Shown in pieces: positions 1-11,197 of a DNA stretch of 64,000 bases (position 1 is the stretch's first letter; each line of letters opens with the position of its first letter). The position numbers and the translations under genes were made by a program. Under the pieces are notes generated by a model that saw only the letters and a program-made list of their open reading frames with translations, was not told the DNA's origin and made no database searches. Source of the DNA: Plotosus lineatus (lineage: Eukaryota > Chordata > Actinopteri > Siluriformes > Plotosidae); contig CM045750.1 of assembly GCA_024760905.1 (NCBI GenBank), forward strand, positions 13,854,419 through 13,918,418, written 5' to 3'.

Positions 1-312
1 GTGGTCTAGTGGTATAAGGCGCCGGATCGCTGATCCAAAGGTTGGGGGTTCGAGTCCCACTCTCCACAAGGTTGTCACTGTCCCCCCAGTGCAGCTAACT
101 GGGTTATCAAAGGCCGGCCATGTCTCTCACTGTCTATGGTGTGAGGCATGTAAAAGAACCATTGCTGACTTTCGACAAGAGTAGCTGCAAAGCCGTCAGC
201 GTGTTTCCGCCCTGCGATGGCCTGGCGAGCTGTCCAGGGTGTACTCTGCCCTCACCCTGAGTTGGCTGGGATGGGCACCAGCCTCCCCGCGACCCTAATT
301 AGGATGAAACAC
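1..312 (+). mobile_element. SINE-A copy 1 (tRNA-derived SINE)
   Basis: The head contains a pol III A box (TGGTCTAGTGG, 2-12) and B box (GGTTCGAGTCC, 47-57) like a tRNA. A conserved body follows (AGTGCAGCTAACTGGGTTAT and TCTCTCACTGTCTATGGTG), then the tail GCGATGGCCTGGCGAGCTGT ... CCTAATTAGGAT. The window edge removes a few 5' bases. The family recurs about 14 times here, on both strands. Confidence 0.85.
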
Positions 313-352
313 TGGTTAGTGCCCCCCCCCCCCCCCACCTCGTGGCTGCATT
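311..352 (-). repeat. RTE 5'-end scrap fused to SINE-A
   Basis: GTTAGTGCCCCC plus CACCTCGTGGCTGCATT matches the extreme 5' end of the full-length RTE copy at its right border near 63195-63225. It is an antisense scrap of about 40 bp directly after the SINE-A tail, with an expanded C run. Confidence 0.55.
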
Positions 353-699
353 TGATAAACCCTTGAATAACGCGGATAATGTAGAACAAACCTTGCCGCG
401 ATATTCAAAATACCGCGAAGTCGGAACACCCCTCTCATTTCTACCATGTTGTCTCATTTCTATATGTTTATGTTTTTATATGTATATGACAATAGCTCTT
501 CTCTGCTGGATCTTAATCTTTGTCTTTTTTGATGTAACGCATGGTAGATGCATTTATGCCGTAATGGCGTGCTACATGCGCATACGTATTTCCCGCTGTC
601 AGCATATCTAGCAACTTCACTTTTTGGGTCACTGTCATTATATTTCGCTTTTTCTTGGGCTCATTGGATGCCGTAGATGGTTTACGTTACATAATTACA

Positions 700-2999
700 C
701 AATTATGATGAAGCAGAAAATGGCAGCACCAAAGAAAAGCAAAATAGAAAGTGAGTGTAGAATATTTGAAGTCTATGAAGTGGCTAAACTTACTGGCCAG
801 CATGGCAAACCATTTACAGACGATGATCTCATAAAGCAGCATCTCACAGTCTCAAAGTCACAGAAATAAAGTGCCGACAAAAAGTACAGGATTTCAACAA
901 CGTGAGTTTACCCAGAAACATACAGTCCCATAGAGAAACGAGAACTTGTCAGCTAACTTGAAACTTGATTTGAGAGATAAAGCTTGCCAAAGAGAGCAGT
1001 TGATGAGAGGACAGAGGACACAGACACTGTATAGCTTTGAGAGTTTTTTTTTTTTTTTCGGGGAGCAGGTGATAATTTTTCTGTACGGAGGAGCTGCTTG
1101 ATCTCATGAGCCTAAAAGGCACAGCCACCAGTAAAGATATTTTTGAAGCTGTCTCAGAGGCAATTGAAAAGTTCGGGCTTAAATGGGACAAACTCTGTGG
1201 AGTAACAACGGATGGTGCTCCGGCTATGATGGGCATCGATGGTGTGCGCCAAAGTACAAGAGACCGGAGGTGAGACTGTTAGAATCAACTGTAAAATCCA
1301 CCAAGAAGTACTGTGTGCCAAGACTGTCCAGCTGGACGATGTGAGGAACATTGTTGTAAAAACTGTGAACATAATTCCAGCTCGAGGACTGCATCACAGA
1401 GAATTTCAAACTTTCCTATCTGATATGGATGCTGAATACGTGGATGTACTCGACCACTTTGATGTGCGTTTGTTCAGCCGCGGCTCTGTGCTGCAGCAGT
1501 TTTATTCACTGAGATCAGACACCGACCAGTTTTTGAAAGAGAAGGGCCAACTCTTTTAATGAACTGAGTGACCCGCTTTGGCTGGCAGACCTGGCATTTT
1601 TAGTTGATCTTAGTCAACGTCTGAATACATTGGACAAGAACCTACTAGGGAAAGAACAGCTGGTGCCTCACCTGTATGCGCACATGAACGCTTTCTGAGT
1701 AAAACTCCACCTGTTTGAGACACAACTACGAAGCTTCAATGCTACACACATCACCATGCTGTCTAAAAGCAAGTCTGCTTTTCCAAATACAGTGATAAAT
1801 CAGCTCACGAACATAATTGGTTCTCAGAAAGTGTGCGTGAGGCGAAAAGTTCGTCTTCCGAACATTTATTTCCCATAAGAAACCATTAAAATGAGAATAA
1901 TCCGTTCCCAGGTCCCCATAAAACATAATTTTCTACTAAATAAGCCTTAAAACTACACAAAAATATACCTTATTTTATGTATAATAAATGTGCTATTGTA
2001 TTGTAATTAAAGAAATAAACTGTACTGTATAATAAAGTGGTTTTATTTACCTTTGTGATGGTAGTTGATGGCTTGATGGAATGGAGTGGGAGGAGGAGGA
2101 GGGAGGGAGGGACTTACTGTTTGGAAGGAGTGTTTGGAAACGCCTACTGTTTGGAAACACCCTTAGCCACACACGCACCCTTAATAGCTTCCTTGTTCTT
2201 AAGGATGGGAGCAATGGTAGACTTAGCGTACTGGTACTGGGACGCTAAGTCACACAAACGCACACCTCGTTCGTGTTTTTCAATGATCTCCGCCTGTGGT
2301 GGGTCTTTTTCGGTTCCATAATAGCAAAAGTACACTCAATATGGTCCAAAATGTCTAGCAAACACAAACCACTTCCGCATTCAAAGAAAGGGGGTGACGA
2401 ACTGTGACGCCATGAGCGTGCGTCAGCTTCTCGTGGCCGCCACCGTGGCGCTGTTCGACCGCGTGGTTTGATTCGTCCGCCGAAAACTAGTTCGTCAGCA
2501 GAGACTATATGCTCGCAAATTTAATGTTCTTGAGGCGAAAAGTTTGTGAGCTTAAGTGTTCGTCAGCGGAGGTTTTACTGTATTGACCTTTCGGCAAAAA
2601 GGGAGAAATATGTGCCTGTCATTGCATCCCTCGTGACCGACTTCAACCAGCGTTTCCAAGCTTTTTCTGTCATTGAAAAATAAATCAAGCTGTTTTCAAC
2701 TCCCTTCCTCATGGATACAGAAGAAGTGGAAGAGAATCTGCAGTTAGAACTGATTGGAATACAGTGTGATGATTCACCAAAAAGTCAAAATCAGGTTCTC
2801 TCCCTCCCTGACTTCTATCAGAGCTTGGATAATGCCAACTTTCCTCCAATGAGACGCCACGCAAGAAGAATGATGAGCCTATTCGGCTCAACAAACATAT
2901 GTGCACAATCAGTTTCTCTGTTAAATCAGAACAAAAACAGACTGAGAACCTGAATGACTGATAGCCATCTCTGTGAAGTCCTTCATATCTGTCCACCAA
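700..2999 (+). pseudogene. decayed hAT transposase (Charlie / GTF2IRD2-like type)
   Basis: Fragments in three frames match the hAT-derived protein family also found in GTF2IRD2, ZBED and SCAND3 proteins. An N-terminal piece lies at 704-868. The DDE-region piece with KLCGVTTDGAPAMMG is at about 1088-1235. MVCAKVQETGGETVRINCKI and LHHREFQTFLSDMDAEY lie in 1239-1559. After the nested element, EKYVPVIASLVTDFNQRFQ and the C-terminal dimerisation part LPDFYQSLDNANFPPMRRHA through MMSLFGSTNIC lie at 2590-2950. Stops and frameshifts are frequent and the element at 1790-2580 splits it, so it is dead. It is not a host gene; ends and terminal repeats were not located. Confidence 0.8.
1790..2580 (-). mobile_element. 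Tigger-like non-autonomous element T1, copy a (791 bp)
   Basis: Flanked by TA on both sides (1788-1789, 2581-2582). Imperfect terminal inverted repeats pair CAGTGATA..CAGCTCACGAAC with CAGTAAAACCTCCGCTGACG (reverse complement of the right end). An antisense remnant at 2144-2335 reads EIIEKHERGVRLCDLASQYQ then AKSTIAPILKNKEAIKGA, the CENP-B-type helix-turn-helix of pogo/Tigger transposases. It sits inside the Charlie-type hAT. Confidence 0.85.
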
Positions 3000-3045
3000 A
3001 AGAAATAATGTTCTTCACATTGTGTGGTTAGGAATACAAACAGTA

Positions 3046-3537
3046 CAGTGGTACCTCACCTTACGAAAGTCTCACCAAATGAAAAATTCAGGTTACGAAA
3101 AGCATTTTCCTAAAATTTTTGTCTCAGGATACGAACCAAGTTCACGTTATGAAAACGCCATCTTAAAAATTCAAATGTGCCATTCAAACATTCAAACAAT
3201 GCCCGAGCTGCTCTCCCATCAATGACGTTCAAGCATCCTGCCCCGCTGGCGTCCCATTGGCTAACAACTGAGCTGTCGTTCATGTCTCCTTCACTCGAGC
3301 GCCATCTTGGACAGGTCCACCTGACGCCATCTTGGACAGGGATCTCATTGCCTAGGAGGGCTGATGCATCTACCTCCCATTGCCTATTATAGAGCTGAAT
3401 CCGCCATGATGCTTTTCGTGTAAAGGACAGAGTTACTGTTGTCTCATGCTTTATTTCTTGACTCAGGCTTTTAACCTTCCATAAACATTTGTAAGATTAT
3501 AACTCTGCTAAGAAGACATGGTCAACACACGCACACA

Positions 3538-3614
<77 letters not shown>

Positions 3615-3891
3615 AAACGTTTGATTTTCGATGTGAATGAGAAGAAGAAACGGGCTCGAGTGATATCACAAAGGAATATGGCCAAACCCGTCTACCATCG
3701 GTACGATATTGAAGCAGAAGGAGGTCTTAAAATGTATGCTTTTATAGTTTTTAAAAGGGTTTAGGGGGTAGTATTGGAAGCCTTGCAACGAATCACGCAT
3801 TTTACATGTAAAATGCAGTTCAACTTATGAAAAATGCAGGTTACGAAGAAAGTTCTGGAACAGATTAATTTCGTAAAGTGAGGTACCACTG
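3046..3891. mobile_element. Tigger-like element T2 (846 bp)
   Basis: Terminal inverted repeats of about 20 bp, CAGTGGTACCTCACCTTACG on the left and CAGTGGTACCTCACTTTACG (reverse complement of the right end), with flanking TA at 3044-3045 and 3892-3893. An internal CA tract occupies 3525-3617. No transposase is left. Confidence 0.85.
3525..3617. repeat. (CA)n microsatellite
   Basis: About 90 bp of CA with a few T or A interruptions, inside element T2. Confidence 0.95.
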
Positions 3892-4042
3892 TATTTATAT
3901 GTCGATATGTTGACATGTGTTTCCTGGCCCTTTGTCCATTTTTTTTGTATTTGGCCCTCACTAAAAACTTTGGACACCTCTGGTCTATAGCTATGAGCAA
4001 CTGGCTCCGTCGTGGTGACTTTAAAGTCCGTGCAATCCGTTA

Positions 4043-4195
<153 letters not shown>

Positions 4196-5025
4196 CTATT
4201 AAAAATTCAGGTGAGGATGAAAAACTTTAAATAATGATATTAATGCAACATGGAATAAATATACAACCAAATATTAATTTTACAGATATAGCCTTCAGAA
4301 AAACCAAATATAAAGGAAACGTCTTCTTTCAACCCGAACAGGCTAATCAAATCCCATCTACTTCTGCTTGGCCTAAACCCAAATCTTATTAACCCAGTGT
4401 TGTGTGTACAAGCTGTAAATACTCTCAGGCTGTGGTGACTTTTCTGTAAAAATTGCAGAAGGAAGTAGGAAAACTTTGACAGAGGAAGTTGAAATTGGAA
4501 ACGATACCTATGTTTGAAAATGAAAGTTTGGGCAACACGGTAGTGTACTAGTTATTGCTCCGGTGTCTCAGAAAGAAAATCCTGGGCTCGAGAGAAACAT
4601 ACGAATTATTTGTTTTACTTGTGTAGAGCCCTTTATTAATTCTATAGGACATTTTAATGGAAATTCTATAGAACATTATTTGAAGGTTTCCCCAAAAATA
4701 TTGGTGAAAAATCCAGTCCATACATTTTCATTATGAGCCATAACCTCTGCATATACTGTCAAAATCTCTAAAAATAAAATTGATTTTCAGTGGATTTTTG
4801 AGGTTGATGGAAGACAACTCCCAACACACAGCCGCAGTCAGATTGGGAAGAACCTGAAGCAGAGTTCAAATTTGGGGTTGTAGGTTTGGCTCTGTGACCG
4901 TCATCAGAACAGTACTCAGAGTCAGAAAGTAAATATCGGTACCATTATAAAAATATAAACTTGTTTTTTGTTTGTTTTTCTGTATTTCTTTGATGTCTTT
5001 TATTTTTAAATTATTTAGTATTTGT

Positions 5026-5357
5026 GCAGTGGTTGCCTGGTGGTAAAGGTGCTGGATCACTGATCCTCAGGTTGGAGGTTCGAGTCCCACTCTCCACAAG
5101 ATTGTCACCCCCGTGCAGCTAACTGGGTTACCAAAGGCCAGCCATGTCTCTCACTGTCTACGGTGTGAGGTTCATATAAGAGAACCCTTGCTGACTTTCG
5201 ACAAGAGGAGCTGCAAAGCCGTCAGTGTGTTTCTGAACTGTGATGGCCTGACGAGCTGTTCAGGGTGTACTCTGCCCTCACCCAGAATCGGCTGAGATGG
5301 GCGCCAGCCTTCCTGCGACCCTAATTTGGGTTAAGTGGTTCAGAAAATGGATGGATA
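5026..5357 (+). mobile_element. SINE-A copy 2
   Basis: GCAGTGGTTGCCTGGTGGTA head with B box GGTTCGAGTCC, body AGTGCAGCTAACTGGGTTA-type sequence (CCGTGCAGCTAACTGGG), tail ending CAGAAAATGGATGGATAG. Confidence 0.85.
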
Positions 5358-5689
5358 GTAATAATAGTTATTGCAAGGTCAAGCTTCCAAAGCAAACCTT
5401 TTACCCTAATAATTCTCACAATGACCGGAGCTTCAGCGTGCGTAGCCAGGGCTTTGAGCAGCCACCAGATGCTTGGCGGCCTTATTCATTAACGCTCAAC
5501 AGTCATTATCTGCTCTTTAAAAAATTAGCAAGAACCCTAAAAATTCCTCCTGATATGTGTGCAAACCTTCTGATCAACTACGTGAAATATCTGAGTACTG
5601 GGCCATATTGTGTTTGGGGATAAAAAACGTATTTCATTTATTCTAATGCTGATTAATTTATAGACTTATATAGTGTTTTATTTATCATT

Positions 5690-6400
5690 GTCTCTTTCAT
5701 TTGTTTATGAGCAGGCAAACTTTCAAAATCAGCAGGGTATCAAATCATTATTTCCCCCACTGTCTCTCTGAAAGGCTTTTCAGTTTCATCTGCAGTAGTG
5801 AAAGATCTTGGTGTGATTACTGACCCCAGTCAGTAGTATACAGTAAAGCTCATGTAGATATCACTCTGAAAGCTCTCTTTCATCTCAGAAATATTGGTCA
5901 GGTCACAAAGAAATGTCTGCATGATGTGGAACAACTTATTTGTTTTAATTACATTTAGATTATGTGATTGTAAGTCATTACTGTCTGAATGTCCCAGTAG
6001 TTGTCTAAACAAGCTCCAGTTGGTCTAGAATGCTGCAGCAAGAGTCCTTATTAAAATCTGAAAATATGACCTCATCACCTCCATCTTATCCGTCCTGTAC
6101 TGACTCCCAATTAAAATTTTGCACTAATTATAAAATACTACTTTTGACCTTTAAAGCACACTTATATTTTGTGATCCACCACACATAATTCCATCAAGAG
6201 ATGCAGAGCACTGGTTACCTCAGATAATTAAGGTAACAGCAGAGGGTAAAGCCTTCTCTTTATAAAACGCCACAATTGCTGAACAGTCGCCCAGAACTCG
6301 TTTGGAACGCAGACAGAGTCTTATGGTTTAAGTCTGGGATGAAAACTTAAATTAAGTAAAAAATTTTGTTAGGTTTTGTTCCAACTCTAATTGTAAGCCA
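5690..6400 (+). mobile_element. L2-clade LINE fragment (RT C-terminal part)
   Basis: Broken reading frames give VVKDLGVITDPS, LKALFHLRNIGQVTKKCL and KLQLV-NAAARVLIK, the region after the YADD box in L2/CR1-type reverse transcriptases. Many stops; ancient. Confidence 0.65.
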
Positions 6401-6739
6401 CGTTAAAAAAATTGGATATAGAAAACAGATCAAAAGTTTAAAAGTGAGACCTTTACTCTTTCACCAAAAAAATTAGCTCATTTCAAATTTTATAGCAGCA
6501 CATCAGTTTCTAAAAATAATCTGTACAAAAAAATTGCAGGCAAAAAAAAAAAAGTGAAACAATTTCAAAACAATGTTTTGTTCAGAACAACTTGGCAAAT
6601 AATTTAAATTTCTCATTACCTACAGTACACACCACGGAAAGATTGTAAGTATCTGGAGAAATCGTTCTATAAAATGGACAAGGCTGAGAATGAACACCGG
6701 ATACGCATGATCTTCAAGCCCTCAGATGGGCCTGCATAA

Positions 6740-7890
6740 AAAATACAGGATTGACTGTTAGACTTCGGCCATGCACAGACTACAGAGGGTTGAACCAGCT
6801 CTCTGTGAAAGATTTTTATTTATACCTTCTTGTCTCATCACAAGTGGAGCAACACTGTTCAGTGTGGGTATTCAAAAAGTCCAGCTTATGGCCTGCCTTC
6901 AATGTGGCTTACATCAGTGCTTCTCAAATAGTTGGGCGCGTGGTATGATGCTGGGGGGAGGGGGGGGGGACACACGCGGTGGGGTGCCCGGGGGTGGGAT
7001 GGGGGGGTGGCGCGTATGACCCTGGGGAACATGCTTTTCTGGAATAGTGTCCGAGAATTAAGTGTAATTGCACCTCCGCTCCACTAGTTGGCAGTTTCAC
7101 TCTCATTGTCGCGCTATGGAGTAGCGGTTTTTCGCATGAGCAAACAATATGAAGTGCAGTGAACAACCCCTCAAGAAACAACACAGAAAAATTTCTAACA
7201 GGAATGAAGAGAAAGGTGGCGAGAGACGGACATATTTAGACATGAATAAGTTGAATGAGTGTAACTAAGGGTGTTTTTTTTTTATTTTTTATTTCAGGCA
7301 CATTGGTGCACTTTAAATCTTTTCTATTACAGATTAAATACAATGTTAATGAAGTTTTTCTTAAGTTGAACTATATTTCTTTCTTTTTGTTTATAATGTT
7401 AAAGATACAATGTTATGCTGAGGTGTACTAATAACAATTTAACAGACAAATAATACTACGACAGTATTTACAGCTGCTCACGGGGCGGTGGGGTTGGGAT
7501 GTTTTTTCTTCCTAGAGGGGGCGCCACCAAAAATAATTCAGAAGCCCTGGCCTACATAGATACAGGGAACGAGTGAAAGATAGCCTTCAACATGACACCT
7601 CGGCACTACTAGTACACTGCAATTCAGCACCATCACATGCTCCAGATAAAATTCACCACAATCCCAATCTTACGTCTCTCAGATCTGACCAAGCTATTCA
7701 TTGTTGGCGGTGGACACTTCGGAAATCCTGACTGTACTCTTGAACATATTTCAGGAGAAAAGTTTTAGATATTAGGAACAGCGGCTCCCCTTGAGGATTG
7801 GAGATACTGGTTCAAGGAAGGTACATGTCAGTTCCTAGTGCCAACTGTTCATAAAAATTTTAATATCTCTGCACTGCCAAGTGATTCAAT
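6740..7890 (+). pseudogene. Ty3/gypsy-type reverse transcriptase / RNase H remnant, split by a hAT
   Basis: Before the hAT element, LRPCTDYRGLNQLSVKD (about 6757-6810) is the gypsy RT motif normally reading LRPCIDYRGLN. The frame reaches AFNVAYI at the insertion point and resumes after 7550 with YIDTGNE-KIAFNMTP. Further on, LSDLTKLFIVGGGHF and PLEDWRYWFKEGTCQFLVP resemble the start of RNase H and its DHKNLEY region. Stops and deletions show it is a dead retroelement copy. No LTRs were recognised. Confidence 0.65.
6915..7549. mobile_element. hAT miniature element (635 bp)
   Basis: Begins CAGTGCTTCTCAAATAG and ends with the reverse complement of CAGGGCTTCTGAATTAT. Flanked by 8-bp duplications GCTTACAT (6907-6914) and GCCTACAT (7550-7557), one mismatch. 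The 8-bp duplication and CAG-type ends fit the hAT superfamily. It interrupts the gypsy RT frame. Confidence 0.85.
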
Positions 7891-8373
7891 CCTTGCCAAA
7901 ATCACAATTGTTGTTTTTTTATCTGACTTAAAATTTTTCTGTCGTCCCAACCTGGTTCTAAAAATATCAAGGCCGACCCCCAATCCTGGGTGAATTATGC
8001 TCCAGACCACATTAGGTACCAACCTGTTTCGGTACTCTGACAGAGTAATAACCAGCACAGGAACATTTCACATTCTGACTGTGTTCTCTCCGGTTCTCAC
8101 ACATGTAGCTCCATGTCTCAGGGAGATACTCATGACTTTGAGCTTAATTCATACACTTATTTTATCTGGCTCATCGGGTGCATAATGCAAGGTCCCCGAA
8201 ATGTTCCCTGCAGGTTTACCACTGTGTTACCTTCCCTTTAATCTCAGTGTGTGTATTTTATGAAAAAGCTGAAATGCTGACTGGAAAGTGCATTTGGAGA
8301 TACAGTGGCACGTATTCCGTATCCTATTGGCCGAAGTGGCATTATGACTTTTCAGGCAGAAGGCTCACATATT

Positions 8374-8418
8374 ACATCCATCCATCCATCCATCCATCCA
8401 TCCATCCATCCATCCATC
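8374..8418. repeat. (CCAT)n microsatellite
   Basis: About eleven CCAT units in tandem. Confidence 0.95.
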
Positions 8419-8872
8419 AGTGGTGTTCGACTTTTCTCTTTGTGCACTGAGGAGTCAAAATTTCTTCAATCTTGTCATAATTTTATGCACTAAAGGTCCA
8501 ACCTTGTCTGGAAAGGCTAATTCTTTGGTGGCTGCTGATATAAAAACCTCATTATGATCCTCAACTACTGCTACTAACTTTCGAAGTGTTAGTTGAATAT
8601 TTCAACTCTGTCCCGAGCTTTTAATTTTATTGAGTGTATTGCAGATATCAGAGACGAACTTTACTACTTCACATGAATGAGTAAATTAGCAATTTTTGGT
8701 TTTATTTCATTTTGAAAATATATTCCAACATTACTGAAAATGGGGTCATTAATTCAGAGAGCAGGCACTTCTCCCACAAAAATCCCCTACCACCTTTAAT
8801 TCTGGTCTTGGACGAGGGGCTTCTTCCTTGAGCGTTTCAGGGCACGTCATTGTCGGTACTGGTCGATGTACT

Positions 8873-9207
8873 GGGCAGAGGTGTCCTGGTGGTAAAGGTG
8901 CTGGATCACTGATCCTAAGGTTGAGGATTCAAGCCCTACTCTCAACGGGCTGTCAGTGTCCCTCCGCAGTGCAGCTAACTGGGTTATCAAAGGCCAGCCA
9001 TGTCTCTCACTGTCTATGGTGTGAGGCTGTAAAAGAACCATTTCTAACTTTCATAAAAAGGAGCTGCATAGCCGTCAGTGTGTTTCTACCCTGTGATGGC
9101 CTGGCGAACTGTCCAGGTGTACTCTGGCCTCGCCCGGAGTCAGTTGGGATGGGCGCCAGCCTTCCTGCAACCCTAATCAGGATTGAGCGGTTACAGAAAT
9201 GGATGGT
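8873..9207 (+). mobile_element. SINE-A copy 3
   Basis: Head GGGCAGAGGTGTCCTGGTGG, body AGTGCAGCTAACTGGGTTAT and tail CCTAATCAGGATTGAGCGGT ending near GAAATGGATGG. Confidence 0.85.
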
Positions 9208-9653
9208 GGATGCACTTAATTTAGTACCTGATCCCTTTAACTGAATTACCAGTTCGTGTGATGATGGAATTAACCACAGTTTACTATTTCATTAAAACTT
9301 AAAATAGTACTACGAATTGTTTGTGGTTCTAAAATGGTTAACCATAAATCGGGTGACACTTTCATGCCTTCTCTGTATATAACCCACGGGGTTATGCTTG
9401 GAGTTAGCGAATCCATTGTATTTTCTCAGATCTTTCATAGACCTGATATCATGTCCACCTCAAACTCAACCGTGCAGATGAAAATGACAAGAAAAAAAAC
9501 CCATCATAAATCTTTTAACTAGATGAAACTTAAGATGTAAAGGCAAAATTCTAAATATTAATTTAGTGTCCCTACACCAGTTCATCAGTTTTCAAACTGC
9601 TTAATAAGAGTATTCAGCGTAATGATTTTTTTATTCGGGTGTGTAACCAATTA

Positions 9654-9926
<273 letters not shown>

Positions 9927-9994
9927 CTACAAAATAAAGAAAAAAACATTATAAATATAAATCTATTCTTTCTCTAGAAATGATACTTATACAA

Positions 9995-10092
9995 GGGCAG
10001 TGGTGGCCTGGTGATAAAGGTACTGGATCACTGATCCTAAGATTGGGGGTTCAAGCCCCACTCTCCATGGGTTGTCAATGTTCTCTCACCCC

Positions 10093-10164
<72 letters not shown>

Positions 10165-10414
10165 ACCCCCCAGTGCAGCTAACTGGTTTATCAAAGGCCG
10201 GCCATGTCTCTCACTGTCTATGGTGAGAGGTTCATGTAAAAGAACCATTGCTGACTTTCAACAAGAGTAGCTGCATAGCCGTCAGCATGTTTCAGCCCTG
10301 CGATGGCCTGACAGGGTGTTCTCTGCCCTTGCGCGGAGTCGGCTGGGATGTGCGCCAGCCTCCCCGCTGCCTTAATTAAGATTAAGTGGTTACAGAAAAC
10401 GAACGAATGAATGA
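9995..10414 (+). mobile_element. SINE-A copy 4 with internal CA tract
   Basis: Full SINE-A organisation, from GGGCAGTGGTGGCCTGGTGA to a GAACGAATGAATGAATG tail, with a (CA)n expansion at 10093-10163 between head and body where other copies have a short C-rich stretch. Confidence 0.85.
10093..10163. repeat. (CA)n microsatellite
   Basis: About 70 bp of near-pure CA inside SINE-A copy 4. Confidence 0.97.
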
Positions 10415-10892
10415 TAATACTTCTACAGTCATGGATTGTGAGAGGACATTTTGGATAAATTGGATTATCAAGCAAATATTCAACAAATATAACTTTGTCT
10501 GTTCCCAGTCTTCATAAAAAATCCACAAAAAAGTAATCACCTGAGAGCTTTTACAACTGGCTACGCAACAAATCAGTCTGAAGTGTTGTTTAATGCAGGT
10601 GTGCAGAGAAAGAAAATGGTATTCCAGTAAACAGAGAGAAATAGTGAAACATTGGAAGATGCCACCAGAGGCAGAGAAAAGAAAGAAAAAAACAAAACAA
10701 ATGGTTGGACATCAGAGCTGTGTGCAAAAAAAGTCAATGTGCAGATGCTTCTGGCAAATTTCACAACTCAAAGACAACGCTCCTTCTCCCAAGCTTTCTA
10801 TTCTAATTTATTCATATCGAACACAACTATCACCAACCCGGGAGACATAAGATGCTTGCCCCTTCATCTTTTTGCACTACTGTGCATGCATT

Positions 10893-11197
10893 TGTGGGGT
10901 CGGTGGTGTTGTGGTTAGGGTGCTGGGCTCATGATCAGGAGGTTGTGTGTTCAAACCCTAGTTAGACCCTCACTGTGCCAAGACTCCTGGGCAAGGACTT
11001 AATCACAAGTGTGCCTCTGTTCACCCAGCAGGATAAATGGGTACCAGTAAAAATGTACTGGGAATACCTTCCCAGCGTCCCATCCAGCGTCCCATCCAGG
11101 AAGAGTTGAACTGCCGGTAGCTTCACGCTGTGGAAACCAGGAATACGCACCGGCCTGATGAGCCACTAGGCTCGGATGGAAAACCCCAAGCCTAACA
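10893..11197 (+). mobile_element. SINE-B copy 1 (second tRNA-type SINE)
   Basis: Flanked by an exact 11-bp duplication GTGCATGCATT (10882-10892 and 11198-11208). The head has tRNA-like boxes (GTGTTGTGGTTAGGGTGCTG; B-box-like GTGTTCAAACC). The body includes TGTGCCTCTGTTCACCCAGC and a GCCTGATGAGCCACTAGGCT segment. It matches the copy at 44860 over its length. Confidence 0.85.

Noticed and set aside
1..70. tRNA gene
   Set aside because: A and B boxes are present, but the sequence continues into a repeated SINE body and recurs many times; no proper acceptor-stem pairing was seen.
1239..1559. GTF2IRD2-like host gene
   Set aside because: Frameshifts, stops and a nested transposon; it is a decayed hAT of the lineage that also gave the GTF2IRD2 C-terminus.
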